This document shows positions 17,255 to 26,418 of a stretch of DNA of 64,000 nucleotides, one piece after another. Both the position numbers and the translations under genes were made by a program. Source of the DNA: Microbacterium paraoxydans. GTDB lineage: Bacteria > Actinomycetota > Actinomycetes > Actinomycetales > Microbacteriaceae. Position 1 is the stretch's first letter. Every line of letters begins with the position of its first letter. Under the pieces are notes generated by a model. That model searched no databases, had not been told where the DNA came from, and saw only the letters and a list, made by a program, of their open reading frames with translations. The stretch covers positions 2,356,001-2,420,000 of the forward strand of contig NZ_CP064873.1 of NCBI RefSeq assembly GCF_019056515.1. The letters run 5' to 3'.

Positions 17255-17983
17255 CTATCGGGTGATGTCCCTCACCGTCCCCTGCGTCAGACGCAGCCGT
17301 TTCGTCGCCCGCCGCGCCACCGCGGAGTCGTGCGTGACGACGACCATCGTGATGCCCTCCGCGCAGAGTCGCTCCAGCAGGTCGAGGATCTCGTCGCGCA
17401 TCCTCTCGTCAAGGTTGCCCGTCGGCTCGTCCGCGAGCAGCACCCGGGGGCGCTTGACGATCGCCCGCGCGATCGCGACACGCTGCTGCTGTCCGCCGGA
17501 CAGCTCCGCCGGACGATGGTCTCCGCGGTCCGCCAGGCCGACGTGGGCGAGAGCGGCGGCGACCCGGGTGCGTCGTTCCGCCGGGTCGATGCCGAGCGGC
17601 TCCAGGGCCATGTCGACGTTCTCCGCCGCCGTCAGCGTCGGGATCAGGTTGAACCCCTGGAAGACGAAGCCGATCTCCTGCGCGCGGATCCGCCCCAGCT
17701 CCGACGACGAGGCCGACGACAGTTCACGGCCGTCCAGCTGCAGCGTCCCGGAGGTCGGGGTGTCGAGCGCCCCCAGCAGCTGCAGCAGCGTCGACTTGCC
17801 CCCTCCGGTCGGCCCCTGGATCGTGACGAAGGCGCCGGGCATGATCTCCAGATCGACGCCGGTGAGTGCCGTCACCGTCCGTCCCCTCCGCGTATAGGTG
17901 CGGGTGACGCCCGTCGCCCGGTACAGCGGGGTCGCCGCCGACGGGGCCGGAACGCGGGCCTCGGAATCCGTCATCGTGGTCAT
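17255..17983 (-). CDS. MacB/LolD-type ABC transporter ATP-binding protein
   Basis: This 242-residue ATPase powers the FtsX-type permease encoded just upstream. Walker A is GPTGGGKST, the signature is LSGGQQQRVAIARAI, and Walker B is VLLADEPTGNLD, the last typical of the MacB/LolD branch. I place the start at the ATG at 17983, preceded by AAGGAG; an open frame extends far upstream but that is read-through of the permease gene in another phase. With the permease and the divergent two-component system it resembles modules that respond to antimicrobial peptides or cell-wall stress. No MacA-type adaptor is present. Confidence 0.92.
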   Translation of the reverse strand: MTTMTDSEARVPAPSAATPLYRATGVTRTYTRRGRTVTALTGVDLEIMPGAFVTIQGPTGGGKSTLLQLLGALDTPTSGTLQLDGRELSSASSSELGRIRAQEIGFVFQGFNLIPTLTAAENVDMALEPLGIDPAERRTRVAAALAHVGLADRGDHRPAELSGGQQQRVAIARAIVKRPRVLLADEPTGNLDERMRDEILDLLERLCAEGITMVVVTHDSAVARRATKRLRLTQGTVRDITR

Positions 17984-18021
17984 CTCGGTCTCCTTCTCTC
18001 CTGTGTGGTTCGCGACGCCGC

Positions 18022-19488
18022 TCATACGACGGACCGCAGGGCCTCGGCGGGGCTCAGTCGCGCCGCCCGCCAGCCTCCGAAGGCGCCGGCGACGAGCCCG
18101 CCCAGCACCGCGAGGCCCACGGCGGCGACGAGCACCCAGGGGGTCAGCGGTGCCTGCAGCACGATGTCGGTGGCGGTCTCCGCGCCCGGGGCCATGCCGC
18201 CGGGGCCACCGAAGCCGCCTCCTCCCTCCGGGCCTCCGCCGACGGCCGCGGAGCCGGCGGCCACGGTCGGCTGCGCGACGGTGATGATCAGGATCCCGGC
18301 GAGGCCGAGCACGAGACCTGCCGCTCCTCCGAGGAGTCCCTGCACCATCGACTCCCCGGCGACCTGACGCACGACGCGGCCGTTCGACCACCCCATCGCC
18401 TTCAGGGTGCCGAACTCGCGGGTGCGGCGGCCGACGCCGGAGAGGGTGAGGAGCACCGAGAGCAGCACGGCGACGGCGAGGACGATGATCGACAGCCAGG
18501 TGCCGAGGTTCGTGACGAGCGCCGTCGCGTTCGAGAGCGAGCCGGACACGGTCGCGGCGAGCTCGGACTGCGAGGAGACTGTGGCGTCGGGAAGCTCCTC
18601 CGCCAAGGCCGTCTGCACCTCGTCGATGGACGCCGCCGAATCCGCCTGCACGTACACCGTGGAGATCACGTCCTCCACCCCGGCCAGCTCCTGCGCGGTG
18701 TCGAGCGGGAGGTAGACATCCGCCGCGGTGTCTGCGGCATCGGACGCCGACGTGAGGAGGCCGACGACCTCGACGTCGGAGCCTGCGACGTCCAGGGTGT
18801 CGCCGACGGCGATGTCCGCGGTCGCGGCGTACGTGCTGTCGACGAGAGCGACGAGGTCTCCGCTGTCGTCGGCGTCCAGCCCACGCCCCTCGCCGATGTC
18901 GGCGGAGGCCAGCGGGCCGACCTCCGTCGCGGACGGGTCGATGCCGAGGACGGTGAACGAGTCGATGCCGAACGCACCGCCCCCGCCGCCCCCGCCGCCC
19001 TGCGGAGGCGCCTGGCCCTCCGCGGGCGCCTCGCCGCCCTCCGCACCGTCCTGCCCACCGAAGCCGCCGCTCGGCAGCTCGCCCGAGAAGGTCGAGTTCG
19101 TCAGGCTCAGCGCACCGGTCGCGGCGGCGACGCCGTCCGTACCGGCCACCGTGTCCAGCACCGCGGCATCGAGCGTCGTCCGGCCGAAGTCCGTGCGCAG
19201 GGTCGACTGCTCCAGGGTGGTGGTCTCGCCGTCGCTCTCCCCCGCGTCCTCGTCGAACTCGAACCGCGGCCCCGTCCCGTCGCCCGGTTCCGCGGCGGCA
19301 CCCGTGACGGTGAGATCCGTCCCGACCCCGTACACCGCCGCGAGCGACTGCGCCTGGGCGACGCGCACACCGGTCGTCAGGGCGTTCACCACGATCACGA
19401 GTCCGATCGCGATCGCGAGACCGATGGCCACGATCGCCGTCTGCTTCTTGCGGCCCGCGAGTTCGCGCCGCAGATATCGTCCGTACAT
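18022..19488 (-). CDS. MacB/FtsX-type ABC transporter permease
   Basis: This 488-residue permease has one membrane helix near residues 17-40, a large external MacB-PCD-like region (about 45-300), and three helices in the C-terminal FtsX domain (about 325-480) ending in RLSPAEALRSVV, a typical permease tail. Unusual for the family, the external part has an acidic glycine stretch (GGFGGQDGAEGGEAPAEG and eight glycines in a row soon after), and a second glycine-rich loop GGGPEGGGGFGGPGG lies between the last helices. It precedes the ATPase gene by 38 nt, so the pair is co-transcribed. GGGAGGAGAGAC precedes the ATG. It likely exports or senses a peptide or lipid-like substrate. Confidence 0.88.
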   Translation of the reverse strand: MYGRYLRRELAGRKKQTAIVAIGLAIAIGLVIVVNALTTGVRVAQAQSLAAVYGVGTDLTVTGAAAEPGDGTGPRFEFDEDAGESDGETTTLEQSTLRTDFGRTTLDAAVLDTVAGTDGVAAATGALSLTNSTFSGELPSGGFGGQDGAEGGEAPAEGQAPPQGGGGGGGGAFGIDSFTVLGIDPSATEVGPLASADIGEGRGLDADDSGDLVALVDSTYAATADIAVGDTLDVAGSDVEVVGLLTSASDAADTAADVYLPLDTAQELAGVEDVISTVYVQADSAASIDEVQTALAEELPDATVSSQSELAATVSGSLSNATALVTNLGTWLSIIVLAVAVLLSVLLTLSGVGRRTREFGTLKAMGWSNGRVVRQVAGESMVQGLLGGAAGLVLGLAGILIITVAQPTVAAGSAAVGGGPEGGGGFGGPGGMAPGAETATDIVLQAPLTPWVLVAAVGLAVLGGLVAGAFGGWRAARLSPAEALRSVV

Positions 19489-19603
19489 GTCTCTCCTCCC
19501 GCCGCGACGATCGCGGCGCGGAACCGACGCTAGGGACGGCCGTTATGCGGATTCGAGGGACGGATGATGAGGGTTCTATGAGGCGGACATCTCCCAGAGA
19601 ACC

Positions 19604-19631
19604 CATAGCCCGCTCCATAGAAATCACATAG
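19604..19631. promoter_or_regulatory. Candidate response-regulator site: three CATAG direct repeats
   Basis: CATAG occurs at 19604-19608, 19616-19620 and 19627-19631, spaced 12 and 11 bp, about one helical turn. An inverted copy (TTCTATG) lies at 19574-19580. The cluster sits between the ABC permease and response-regulator genes, which are divergent. OmpR-family regulators often bind direct repeats with this spacing. Confidence 0.4.
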
Positions 19632-19652
19632 GAACTTCCGCAGAATAGAGGC

Positions 19653-20377
<725 letters not shown>

Positions 20378-20381
<4 letters not shown>

Positions 20382-21895
20382 GCGGAGCGACGGTGACGCG
20401 ACGGCCCATGAGCCTGCAGACGCGGCTGATGACCGCGGTGATCGGGTTCGTGTCGCTGATCCTCGTCATCGTCGCCGTCATCACCAGCGCCACCCTCGGC
20501 AGCACGCTCGAGGACCAGCTCGACAACAAGGTGAAGAGCTACGCAGCGACGATCCGGGATCGGATCGTGGAGGGCATCGCACCGTCCGAGGCCACCGTCG
20601 ACAACATCCTGTATCGCCTGGACCCCATGCCCGGACTTCTGCTGTCGCTCGGCAGCCCCATCGCGGGACCGAGCGGCGTCGCTTTCGAGGACAGCCGCGG
20701 GGCGCTGAACAGCACGCCGCAGCCGCTCACCCCCGGTCAGCTGCAGCAGCTCTACGGAACGGTCGCACTCGGGACCCCTGCGACGGTCTCCTTCGACGGT
20801 CTCGGCTCGTATCGGGTCGTCGCGACCACCGCGAGCAACGGCGTCGTCGTCGTCACCGGGCTCCCGCGCGACGACATCCAGCATCAGCTCACGCAGCTCC
20901 TCACCGTGATCCTGCTCGCGACGGCGGGCGGCCTGATCCTCCTCGCCCTGACGACGGCGGTCACGATCCGTGTCGGGCTGCGGCCACTGCGGGCGGTTGC
21001 GGCGACCGCGACGAGGGTCGCCAATCAGCAGCTCGACCGCGGCGAGGTCAGCATCACCGAACGCGTGCCGGCGAGCGAGGCCGATCCGCGGACGGAGACC
21101 GGGCTCGTCGGCGCCGCGCTCAACAAGCTCCTCGACCACGTGGACACGTCCCTCTCGGCGCGGCAGAAGAACGAGGAGCAGATGCGCCGGTTCGTCGCCG
21201 ACGCGAGCCATGAGCTGCGTACGCCCCTGGCCTCGATCCGCGGCTACTCGGAGCTCTCCTTGCGGGCACTGCGTCAGGCACCGGAGGCGACGAAGGAAGA
21301 CGCGGTCATCGAGGGCACGACCTCCTCCCTGGAGCGCATCCAGGCGCAGTCGCTGCGGATGACGCGGCTCGTGGAGGACCTCCTGCTCCTGGCCCGCCTC
21401 GACGAGGGCCGCGAGCTCGTGTACGGCACGGTCGACCTCGCCCAGCTCGCCCTCGAGGGCCTCTCCGACGCGCGGCCGACCGCGGCCGACCATCACTGGA
21501 ACATCGAGGTGCCGGACGAGCCGGTCACCGTCCTCGGGGATGCCGGGCGGCTGCATCAGGTCGTCGCGAACCTGCTGGCCAATGCCAGGACCCACACCCC
21601 CGCGGGGACCACGGTGACGCTGAGCGTGGCCCGGGAGGGCGACGAGGCCGTGCTCCGCGTGCACGACGACGGCCCGGGGATCGATCCCGCCCTCCGCGAC
21701 GAGCTCTTCGCCCGGTTCGCCCGCGGGGACAGCTCCCGCGCCCGGCAGACCGGAGGGACCGGGCTCGGTCTCGCGATCGTCAAGGCCATCGTGGAGGGCC
21801 ACCACGGCCGCATCTCGGTCGACAGCGAGCCCGGCGACACGACCTTCACGGTCCGGATCCCGATGACTCCTCCCGGCGAGACCCCCGACGCCTGA
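20378..21895 (+). CDS. Sensor histidine kinase
   Basis: This 505-residue kinase has membrane helices at about residues 21-40 and 173-196 enclosing an external sensor region of about 130 residues. A HAMP linker follows, then the HisKA dimerisation domain with phosphoacceptor His278 in ADASHELRTPL, and a C-terminal ATPase domain with N-box NLLANARTHT, G1 box HDDGPGID and G2 box GGTGLGLAIVKA. The GTG start overlaps the response-regulator stop (GTGA). The sensor region has no motif I can name, so the stimulus is unknown; the linked ABC exporter suggests an envelope-active compound. Confidence 0.95.
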
Positions 21896-22327
21896 CCCAG
21901 GGGTTCCTTCTACCCCGTTCAGCTGCACGACCGGAACCCGCCCGCACGACTGATCCGTTCCACACCCTCGTGCACCCGTCCCCCAGTCGTGCAGGTGTCC
22001 CGGCCGGTCTCCGAGGTCGAGACGAGCCCGTGCTCAGCCGCACGACCCGATCCCGCCCGCACGACCGAGCCGTCCATCCCCTCGTGCGCCCGTCCCCCGG
22101 TCGTGCCGGTGTCCCCCCCGGTCGTGCACCCGTCCCCCGGTCGTGCAGGTGTCCCCCAGTCGTGCAGGTGGCCCCCGGTCGTGCACCCGTCCCCCGGCCG
22201 TGCACCCATCCCATCGGCACGATCCGGGGGCGGATGCACGACGAGGCCGGGGATTCCGTCGTGCGGGTGTCGCGGGGTCGTGCAGGTCGCAGCGTCCCCG
22301 GGCCGAGGGGACGGAGGACGATCCGGG
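21896..22327. other. Repeat-filled intergenic region, 432 bp
   Basis: This is the only gap above 300 bp in the window. I see no believable gene in it. A weak hairpin (GGGGT/ACCCC) follows the kinase stop, then scattered GCACGAC/GTCGTGC words in both directions and a tandem array at 22082-22212. Open frames here carry repeat-encoded peptides and lack ribosome-binding sites. Confidence 0.75.
22082..22212. repeat. Tandem 19-bp repeat array
   Basis: Six units and a partial seventh, starting at 22082, 22101, 22122, 22141, 22160, 22179 and 22198. Typical unit: TCGTGCACCCGTCCCCCGG. Units differ mainly in the core (CACCCGT, CAGGTGT or CAGGTGG). One unit is 21 bp. There are no unique spacers, so this is not a CRISPR array. 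Confidence 0.85.
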
Positions 22328-23902
22328 TCAGTAGCCGGCGAAGGCGTCGGTGGTGAGGGAACGGGCCTTCTGCAGCGCGGGCGCGAGGTCGGCGATGAGC
22401 CGCGGCGGCCCGGAGATGAAGGCGTGCCGCGCCGAGAGGCCCCCCACCGCGTGCTCCAGCGTCTCCGCGTCCAGGCGGGCCCCCTGCGCCCAGGTCCAGT
22501 GCGCGGGGAGGTCGTCCGGCTCGTCGCGGGTGAACACGACCGCTCGCACACCCGTCGCGGCGAGCTCGTCACGGAAGGCGAGCTCTTCCGCCGAGGACGC
22601 CACGTAGACGAGGACGATGTCGCGCCGCTCCCCCGTCGCTTGGAGCTGCCGGAGCTGCGACACGAACGGGGTCACACCGATGCCGGCCGCGACCATGAGC
22701 ACCGGCTGCTCGCCGCGCGGGAGGATGAAGTCGCCCCAGGTTCCGGTCACGGCGAACGTCGCACCGGGCTCGGCCGCCGCAAGAGCCCGCTTGTAGCTCG
22801 ACGGGTGCTGCTGGTCGCCGTTCTTGTACGCGATGCGAAGGGTCGGAAGGTCGGCCGGAGCGGACACGATGCTGAACTCGCGGCGCGTCCCCCGCGCGTC
22901 CGGCCGTCGGTGCGGCACGTCGAGCTCGAGATACTGCCCGGGGAGGAACCGCACGCGGCCCTTCGCGCGGAAGGTGAGCTCCTGGGCGGTCGGCGTCACG
23001 GAGGCGCGGCTCTCCAGGACGAGACGCACGGACCCGCGGAGCGCGAACGCGAAGGCCACGAGGTTCCCGATGAGCAGAGCGCGCTCCTGCCCGAGCGTGA
23101 ACAGACCGGCCACCGAGATCGGCCAGCCCGCGAGCACGCCCACGACGACGGCGACGACGAGCTGCTGCCGGCGACGCGGCGGGAGCGTCAAGGGCTCCGA
23201 CAGCATGAACGCGCCGAGGAAGAGGAACGGCGACTGGAGCACCGCGAACGACAGCGCCGTCACGACGTCGAAGGCCACGTCGAACTGCACGGCCTGCACC
23301 GCCTGCCGCACGATCGAGGTGGCGACGGCGACGACGAGGAAGAGCAGGACGACCCCGACCTTCTCCGTACGCCAGAGCACGGCGAGCCCGAGGAGGACGA
23401 CGGGGATAACGAGCACCGGCGTGCCGACCCACCAGGAGGACGAGGTGCCGAGCCAGCTGAACGCCCCGAACGCCCCCAGGATCGACACGACCGCGGCACC
23501 GAACGCCGCCGGGTTGAAGATGTGGCGTCCTCGCCAGGCGATGAGGTACTTGGACACGCTGGCCACCGCGCCCGCGATGGCGAGGCCGAGCAGTGCCGAC
23601 GGCTCGATGCCGGGACGCAGCACGAAGAGGAGGATGAGGGCCGTGACGAGTGAAGACTCCACGCGCCAGGGCAGGCGGAGCAGGCGCTGCGCGACCGCGT
23701 CCACGGCCGAAATCACGACCGCGAGCACGAGGAAGGATGCCACCAGCTCCACCGGCGTCGGAGAGACGATCACCCCGAGCAGGGACAGCACGAGCGCGAT
23801 GAGTGCGAGGGCCGTCAGCGCGAACAGCACGAGACGGTACATCGACAGTGCGCCGAGCACGGCGAGGACGCGCTGGCGGGCGGCGGCGAAGGCGGTGGTC
23901 AT
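22328..23902 (-). CDS. RnfD/NqrB-like membrane domain fused to ferredoxin-NAD(P)H reductase domain
   Basis: This 524-residue protein joins two parts. Residues about 20-295 are strongly hydrophobic with around nine helices and include HIFNPAAFGAA, which resembles the NPA region of RnfD/NqrB. No SGAT flavinylation motif is visible in this part. Residues about 300-524 are a soluble FAD/NAD(P) reductase: RREFSIVSAP matches the RxYS-type FAD loop, and VLMVAAGIGVTPFVSQL is the pyridine-nucleotide site. It should take electrons from NAD(P)H and pass them into or across the membrane. The ATG at 23902 overlaps the apbE stop by 4 bp. The open frame continues upstream, but that part is apbE in another phase. 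Confidence 0.85.
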   Translation of the reverse strand: MTTAFAAARQRVLAVLGALSMYRLVLFALTALALIALVLSLLGVIVSPTPVELVASFLVLAVVISAVDAVAQRLLRLPWRVESSLVTALILLFVLRPGIEPSALLGLAIAGAVASVSKYLIAWRGRHIFNPAAFGAAVVSILGAFGAFSWLGTSSSWWVGTPVLVIPVVLLGLAVLWRTEKVGVVLLFLVVAVATSIVRQAVQAVQFDVAFDVVTALSFAVLQSPFLFLGAFMLSEPLTLPPRRRQQLVVAVVVGVLAGWPISVAGLFTLGQERALLIGNLVAFAFALRGSVRLVLESRASVTPTAQELTFRAKGRVRFLPGQYLELDVPHRRPDARGTRREFSIVSAPADLPTLRIAYKNGDQQHPSSYKRALAAAEPGATFAVTGTWGDFILPRGEQPVLMVAAGIGVTPFVSQLRQLQATGERRDIVLVYVASSAEELAFRDELAATGVRAVVFTRDEPDDLPAHWTWAQGARLDAETLEHAVGGLSARHAFISGPPRLIADLAPALQKARSLTTDAFAGY

Positions 23903-24792
23903 GGTGTCCTGTCTCCCACGGTTCCGGCGGCTCGCGCAGGAGCTGCGGTGAAGAGCTCGGCCTGGCAGCCGGGCGAGCGCTGCACACGGCCGTCGGTGGT
24001 CATGCGCACCCACTCGACGCCCCAGCGGGCGGCCAGCTCCGGGCCGCCGTCGAAGAACAGCGCGGTGGCCACGGCATCCGCCGTCATCGCCTCCGGGGCG
24101 AGTGCCCACGTCGCCGCCCAGGTGCGGACGGGCTGTCCCGTCCGCGCATCGAGCACGTGGTGGAGGCCCTCGCCCCAGGCCCGTCGATTGATGGCCGAGG
24201 CGCACAGCGTGCCGTCGGTGATCTCGACGACGCCGATCGCCTTCCGCGCATCGAACGGGTGCTCGAGAGCGACGCGCACGCCGGCGCCGCGCACCCGGAT
24301 GTCTCCGCCGGCATCCACGACCACGTCCCCGGGGACGTCGGCCAGCACCGCCATCACCCGGTCGACGAGACGCCCCTTGCCGAGGGCGCCCACGTCGAGG
24401 AGGGCGGGCCCGTGCGCCTCGACCGTGTCCGCCGACCAGGTCAGCAGGGACGTCCAGGATGCGGGAGCGGGGCGGGGCTCCCCGGCCCGCAGCGAGTACG
24501 CGGCGTCATAGCCCAGGGCCTCCAGGCTGTCGGCGACCAGGGGGTTCACCGCACCGGCCGTCGCGGCATCGAGCTCGCGATAGGCATCGAGCATCGGCCC
24601 CGCGTCCGGAGCGGACAGCGAGCCGCCCGACCGGCCGAGACGCACCACGTCGGAGTCGTCTCGGAAGCGGGACCAGAGGCGATCGAAGCGCTCGATCTCG
24701 GCGGTCACAGCCGCGCGGACGTCATCCGTGAGCGGGGCACCGGTCTCGATCTCCCACCCGGTGCCGATCGCCTCGAATCGCCACTCCCCCAT
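23899..24792 (-). CDS. apbE: FAD:protein FMN transferase
   Basis: This 297-residue enzyme attaches FMN from FAD to Thr/Ser residues of secreted or membrane flavoproteins. Family marks: HHVLDARTGQPV with the FAD-binding region, AMTADAVATALFF with the metal-binding Asp and Ala-rich loop, and LDVGALGKGRLVD earlier. No signal peptide is visible, although many ApbE proteins are exported, so the side of the membrane on which it acts is open. It lies 15 nt after the FMN-binding lipoprotein gene and overlaps the RnfD-like gene, so the three are co-transcribed and its targets are probably its neighbours. Confidence 0.9.
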   Translation of the reverse strand: MGEWRFEAIGTGWEIETGAPLTDDVRAAVTAEIERFDRLWSRFRDDSDVVRLGRSGGSLSAPDAGPMLDAYRELDAATAGAVNPLVADSLEALGYDAAYSLRAGEPRPAPASWTSLLTWSADTVEAHGPALLDVGALGKGRLVDRVMAVLADVPGDVVVDAGGDIRVRGAGVRVALEHPFDARKAIGVVEITDGTLCASAINRRAWGEGLHHVLDARTGQPVRTWAATWALAPEAMTADAVATALFFDGGPELAARWGVEWVRMTTDGRVQRSPGCQAELFTAAPARAAGTVGDRTP

Positions 24793-24807
24793 GAGGACGC
24801 CTCGCGC

Positions 24808-25284
24808 CTAGGCGGCGGCCTGCTCCTTGATGGAGGCCACGGCGTCGTTGAAGCCGCCGCTCGTGAGCGACGACCCGGCGACCCGGCTGACGTTCAGCTC
24901 GTCGATCGGCTTCCCCACGACCTCGTCGGCGATCCCGTCGATGAACTCGCCCTGGTACCGCTCGGTCTCCGGAGCCTTCGGGTCGCCGGTCACCTCGACC
25001 TCCGTCACGACGCCGTCGGCGAGGGTGAGCGTGACGGTGATCTCCTCCACCGTCTCCGGGGTCTGGTACGAGCCGTCGGCGGTGTACGTGCCGTCGGTGT
25101 AGGTGCCGGAGGCGTCACCCCCGCTCGAGGAGGACGAGGAGCTCGACCCCGCGGTCTCGTCGGTGCCGGTCGAGGTGTCTGCCGCGTCGCCGGTCGACGA
25201 GCATCCGGCGAGGACGAACAGCCCCGCGATCCCGAGAAGGGCGGAGCCCGTGCGGACAGAGGTCGGAACGGTCGTGCGGATCAT
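24808..25284 (-). CDS. FMN-binding domain lipoprotein
   Basis: This 158-residue protein starts with a lipoprotein signal ending in LAGC (Cys28), then a Thr/Ser/Asp-rich linker with nine serines near residues 46-54. An FMN_bind domain fills about residues 70-150. Flavin attachment in this family occurs at a [ST]GA[ST] motif; here the matching region reads AGSSLTSGGF (residues 136-145), so the usual sequence is altered and Ser138, Ser139 or Thr141 is the likely acceptor, if any. CGGAGGACCCC precedes the ATG. It should be anchored outside the cell membrane and accept electrons from the RnfD-like reductase. Confidence 0.82.
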   Translation of the reverse strand: MIRTTVPTSVRTGSALLGIAGLFVLAGCSSTGDAADTSTGTDETAGSSSSSSSSGGDASGTYTDGTYTADGSYQTPETVEEITVTLTLADGVVTEVEVTGDPKAPETERYQGEFIDGIADEVVGKPIDELNVSRVAGSSLTSGGFNDAVASIKEQAAA

Positions 25285-25376
25285 GGGGTCCTCCGTGGTC
25301 GTCGTCGGTCGACTCTTCCGTCGATGACTCGACCGTAAGCACCGGGGCTATGCGCGGGCTGTGCCGTCCCGATGAG

Positions 25377-26411
25377 TTACGCGTCCCCGCCGAACATGCT
25401 CGTCACGGAGCCGTCTTCGAAGACCTCATGGATCGCCCGCGCGAGCAGCGGCGCGATCGGCAGCACCGTGAGGTTCTCCCAACGACGCGACGCGGAGAGC
25501 GGGATGGTGTCCGTGACGACGACCTCGTCGATCGCCGCGTCCTGCAGCCGCTCGGAGGCCGGGTCGCTGAAGATCGCGTGGGTCGCCGCGACGATCACGC
25601 GGTGCGCGCCGTTCGCCTTCAGCGCCTGCGCGGCCTTGACGATCGTGCCGCCGGTGTCGATCATGTCGTCGACGAGGAGGCAGGTGCGCCCCTCGACGGT
25701 GCCGACGATCTCGTGCACGGAGACCTGGTTGGCGACCTTCGGGTCGCGGCGCTTGTGGATGATCGCGAGCGGCGCGCCGAGGCTGTCCGACCAGGTGTCG
25801 GCCACACGCACGCGGCCCATGTCCGGGGAGACCACCGTGAGGATCTCCCGGTCCTCCGGCGTGAGGGTGCGCTCGAAGTGGTCGAGGAGCACCGGCTTGG
25901 CGAACAGGTGGTCGACGGGGCCGTCGAAGAAGCCCTGGATCTGGGCGGCGTGCAGGTCGACGCTCATGACGCGGTCGGCGCCCGCCGTCTTCAGCAGATC
26001 GGCGACGAGGCGGGCGCTGATGGGCTCGCGGCCGCGGCCCTTCTTGTCCTGACGCGAGTACGGATAGTACGGGGCGACGACGGTGATGCGCTTCGCCGAG
26101 GCGCGCTTGGCGGCGTCGATCATGATGAGCGTCTCCATGAGCCACTCGTTGACCGGCTCGCCGAAGGTCTGCACGAGGAAGAGGTCGCAGCCGCGGATCG
26201 AGACCTCGAAGCGGGCGTAGATCTCGCCGGAGGCGAAGGTGCGGTGCTCGACCGGAGCGATCTCGGTGCCGAGCGACGCGGCGACGGCCGCCGTCAGCTC
26301 AGGATGCGATCGACCACCCGCGATGACCAGACGCTTCTTCGTCTTGGCGACGAGGCCGGGGGCCACGCCGTTGTCGCGATCCAGGTCGACCGTCTTCTTC
26401 TTCCGGGCCAT
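25377..26411 (-). CDS. prs: Ribose-phosphate pyrophosphokinase
   Basis: This 344-residue enzyme makes PRPP from ribose-5-phosphate and ATP for nucleotide, His and Trp synthesis. The PRPP-binding loop is LLVDDMIDTGGTIV, and VMSVDLHAAQIQGFFDGPVDHL is the family signature. I start it at the ATG at 26411 (MARKKKTVDL), 7 nt after the glmU stop; the frame continues upstream but overlaps glmU. It is the last gene of the tRNA-Gln/glmU/prs unit, an order also seen for glmU and prs in other actinobacteria. Confidence 0.96.
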   Translation of the reverse strand: MARKKKTVDLDRDNGVAPGLVAKTKKRLVIAGGRSHPELTAAVAASLGTEIAPVEHRTFASGEIYARFEVSIRGCDLFLVQTFGEPVNEWLMETLIMIDAAKRASAKRITVVAPYYPYSRQDKKGRGREPISARLVADLLKTAGADRVMSVDLHAAQIQGFFDGPVDHLFAKPVLLDHFERTLTPEDREILTVVSPDMGRVRVADTWSDSLGAPLAIIHKRRDPKVANQVSVHEIVGTVEGRTCLLVDDMIDTGGTIVKAAQALKANGAHRVIVAATHAIFSDPASERLQDAAIDEVVVTDTIPLSASRRWENLTVLPIAPLLARAIHEVFEDGSVTSMFGGDA

Positions 26412-26418
26412 GCTCCGC

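Noticed and set aside
22082..22212. Possible CRISPR array
   Set aside because: Repeats are head-to-tail without spacers, and no Cas gene is nearby.
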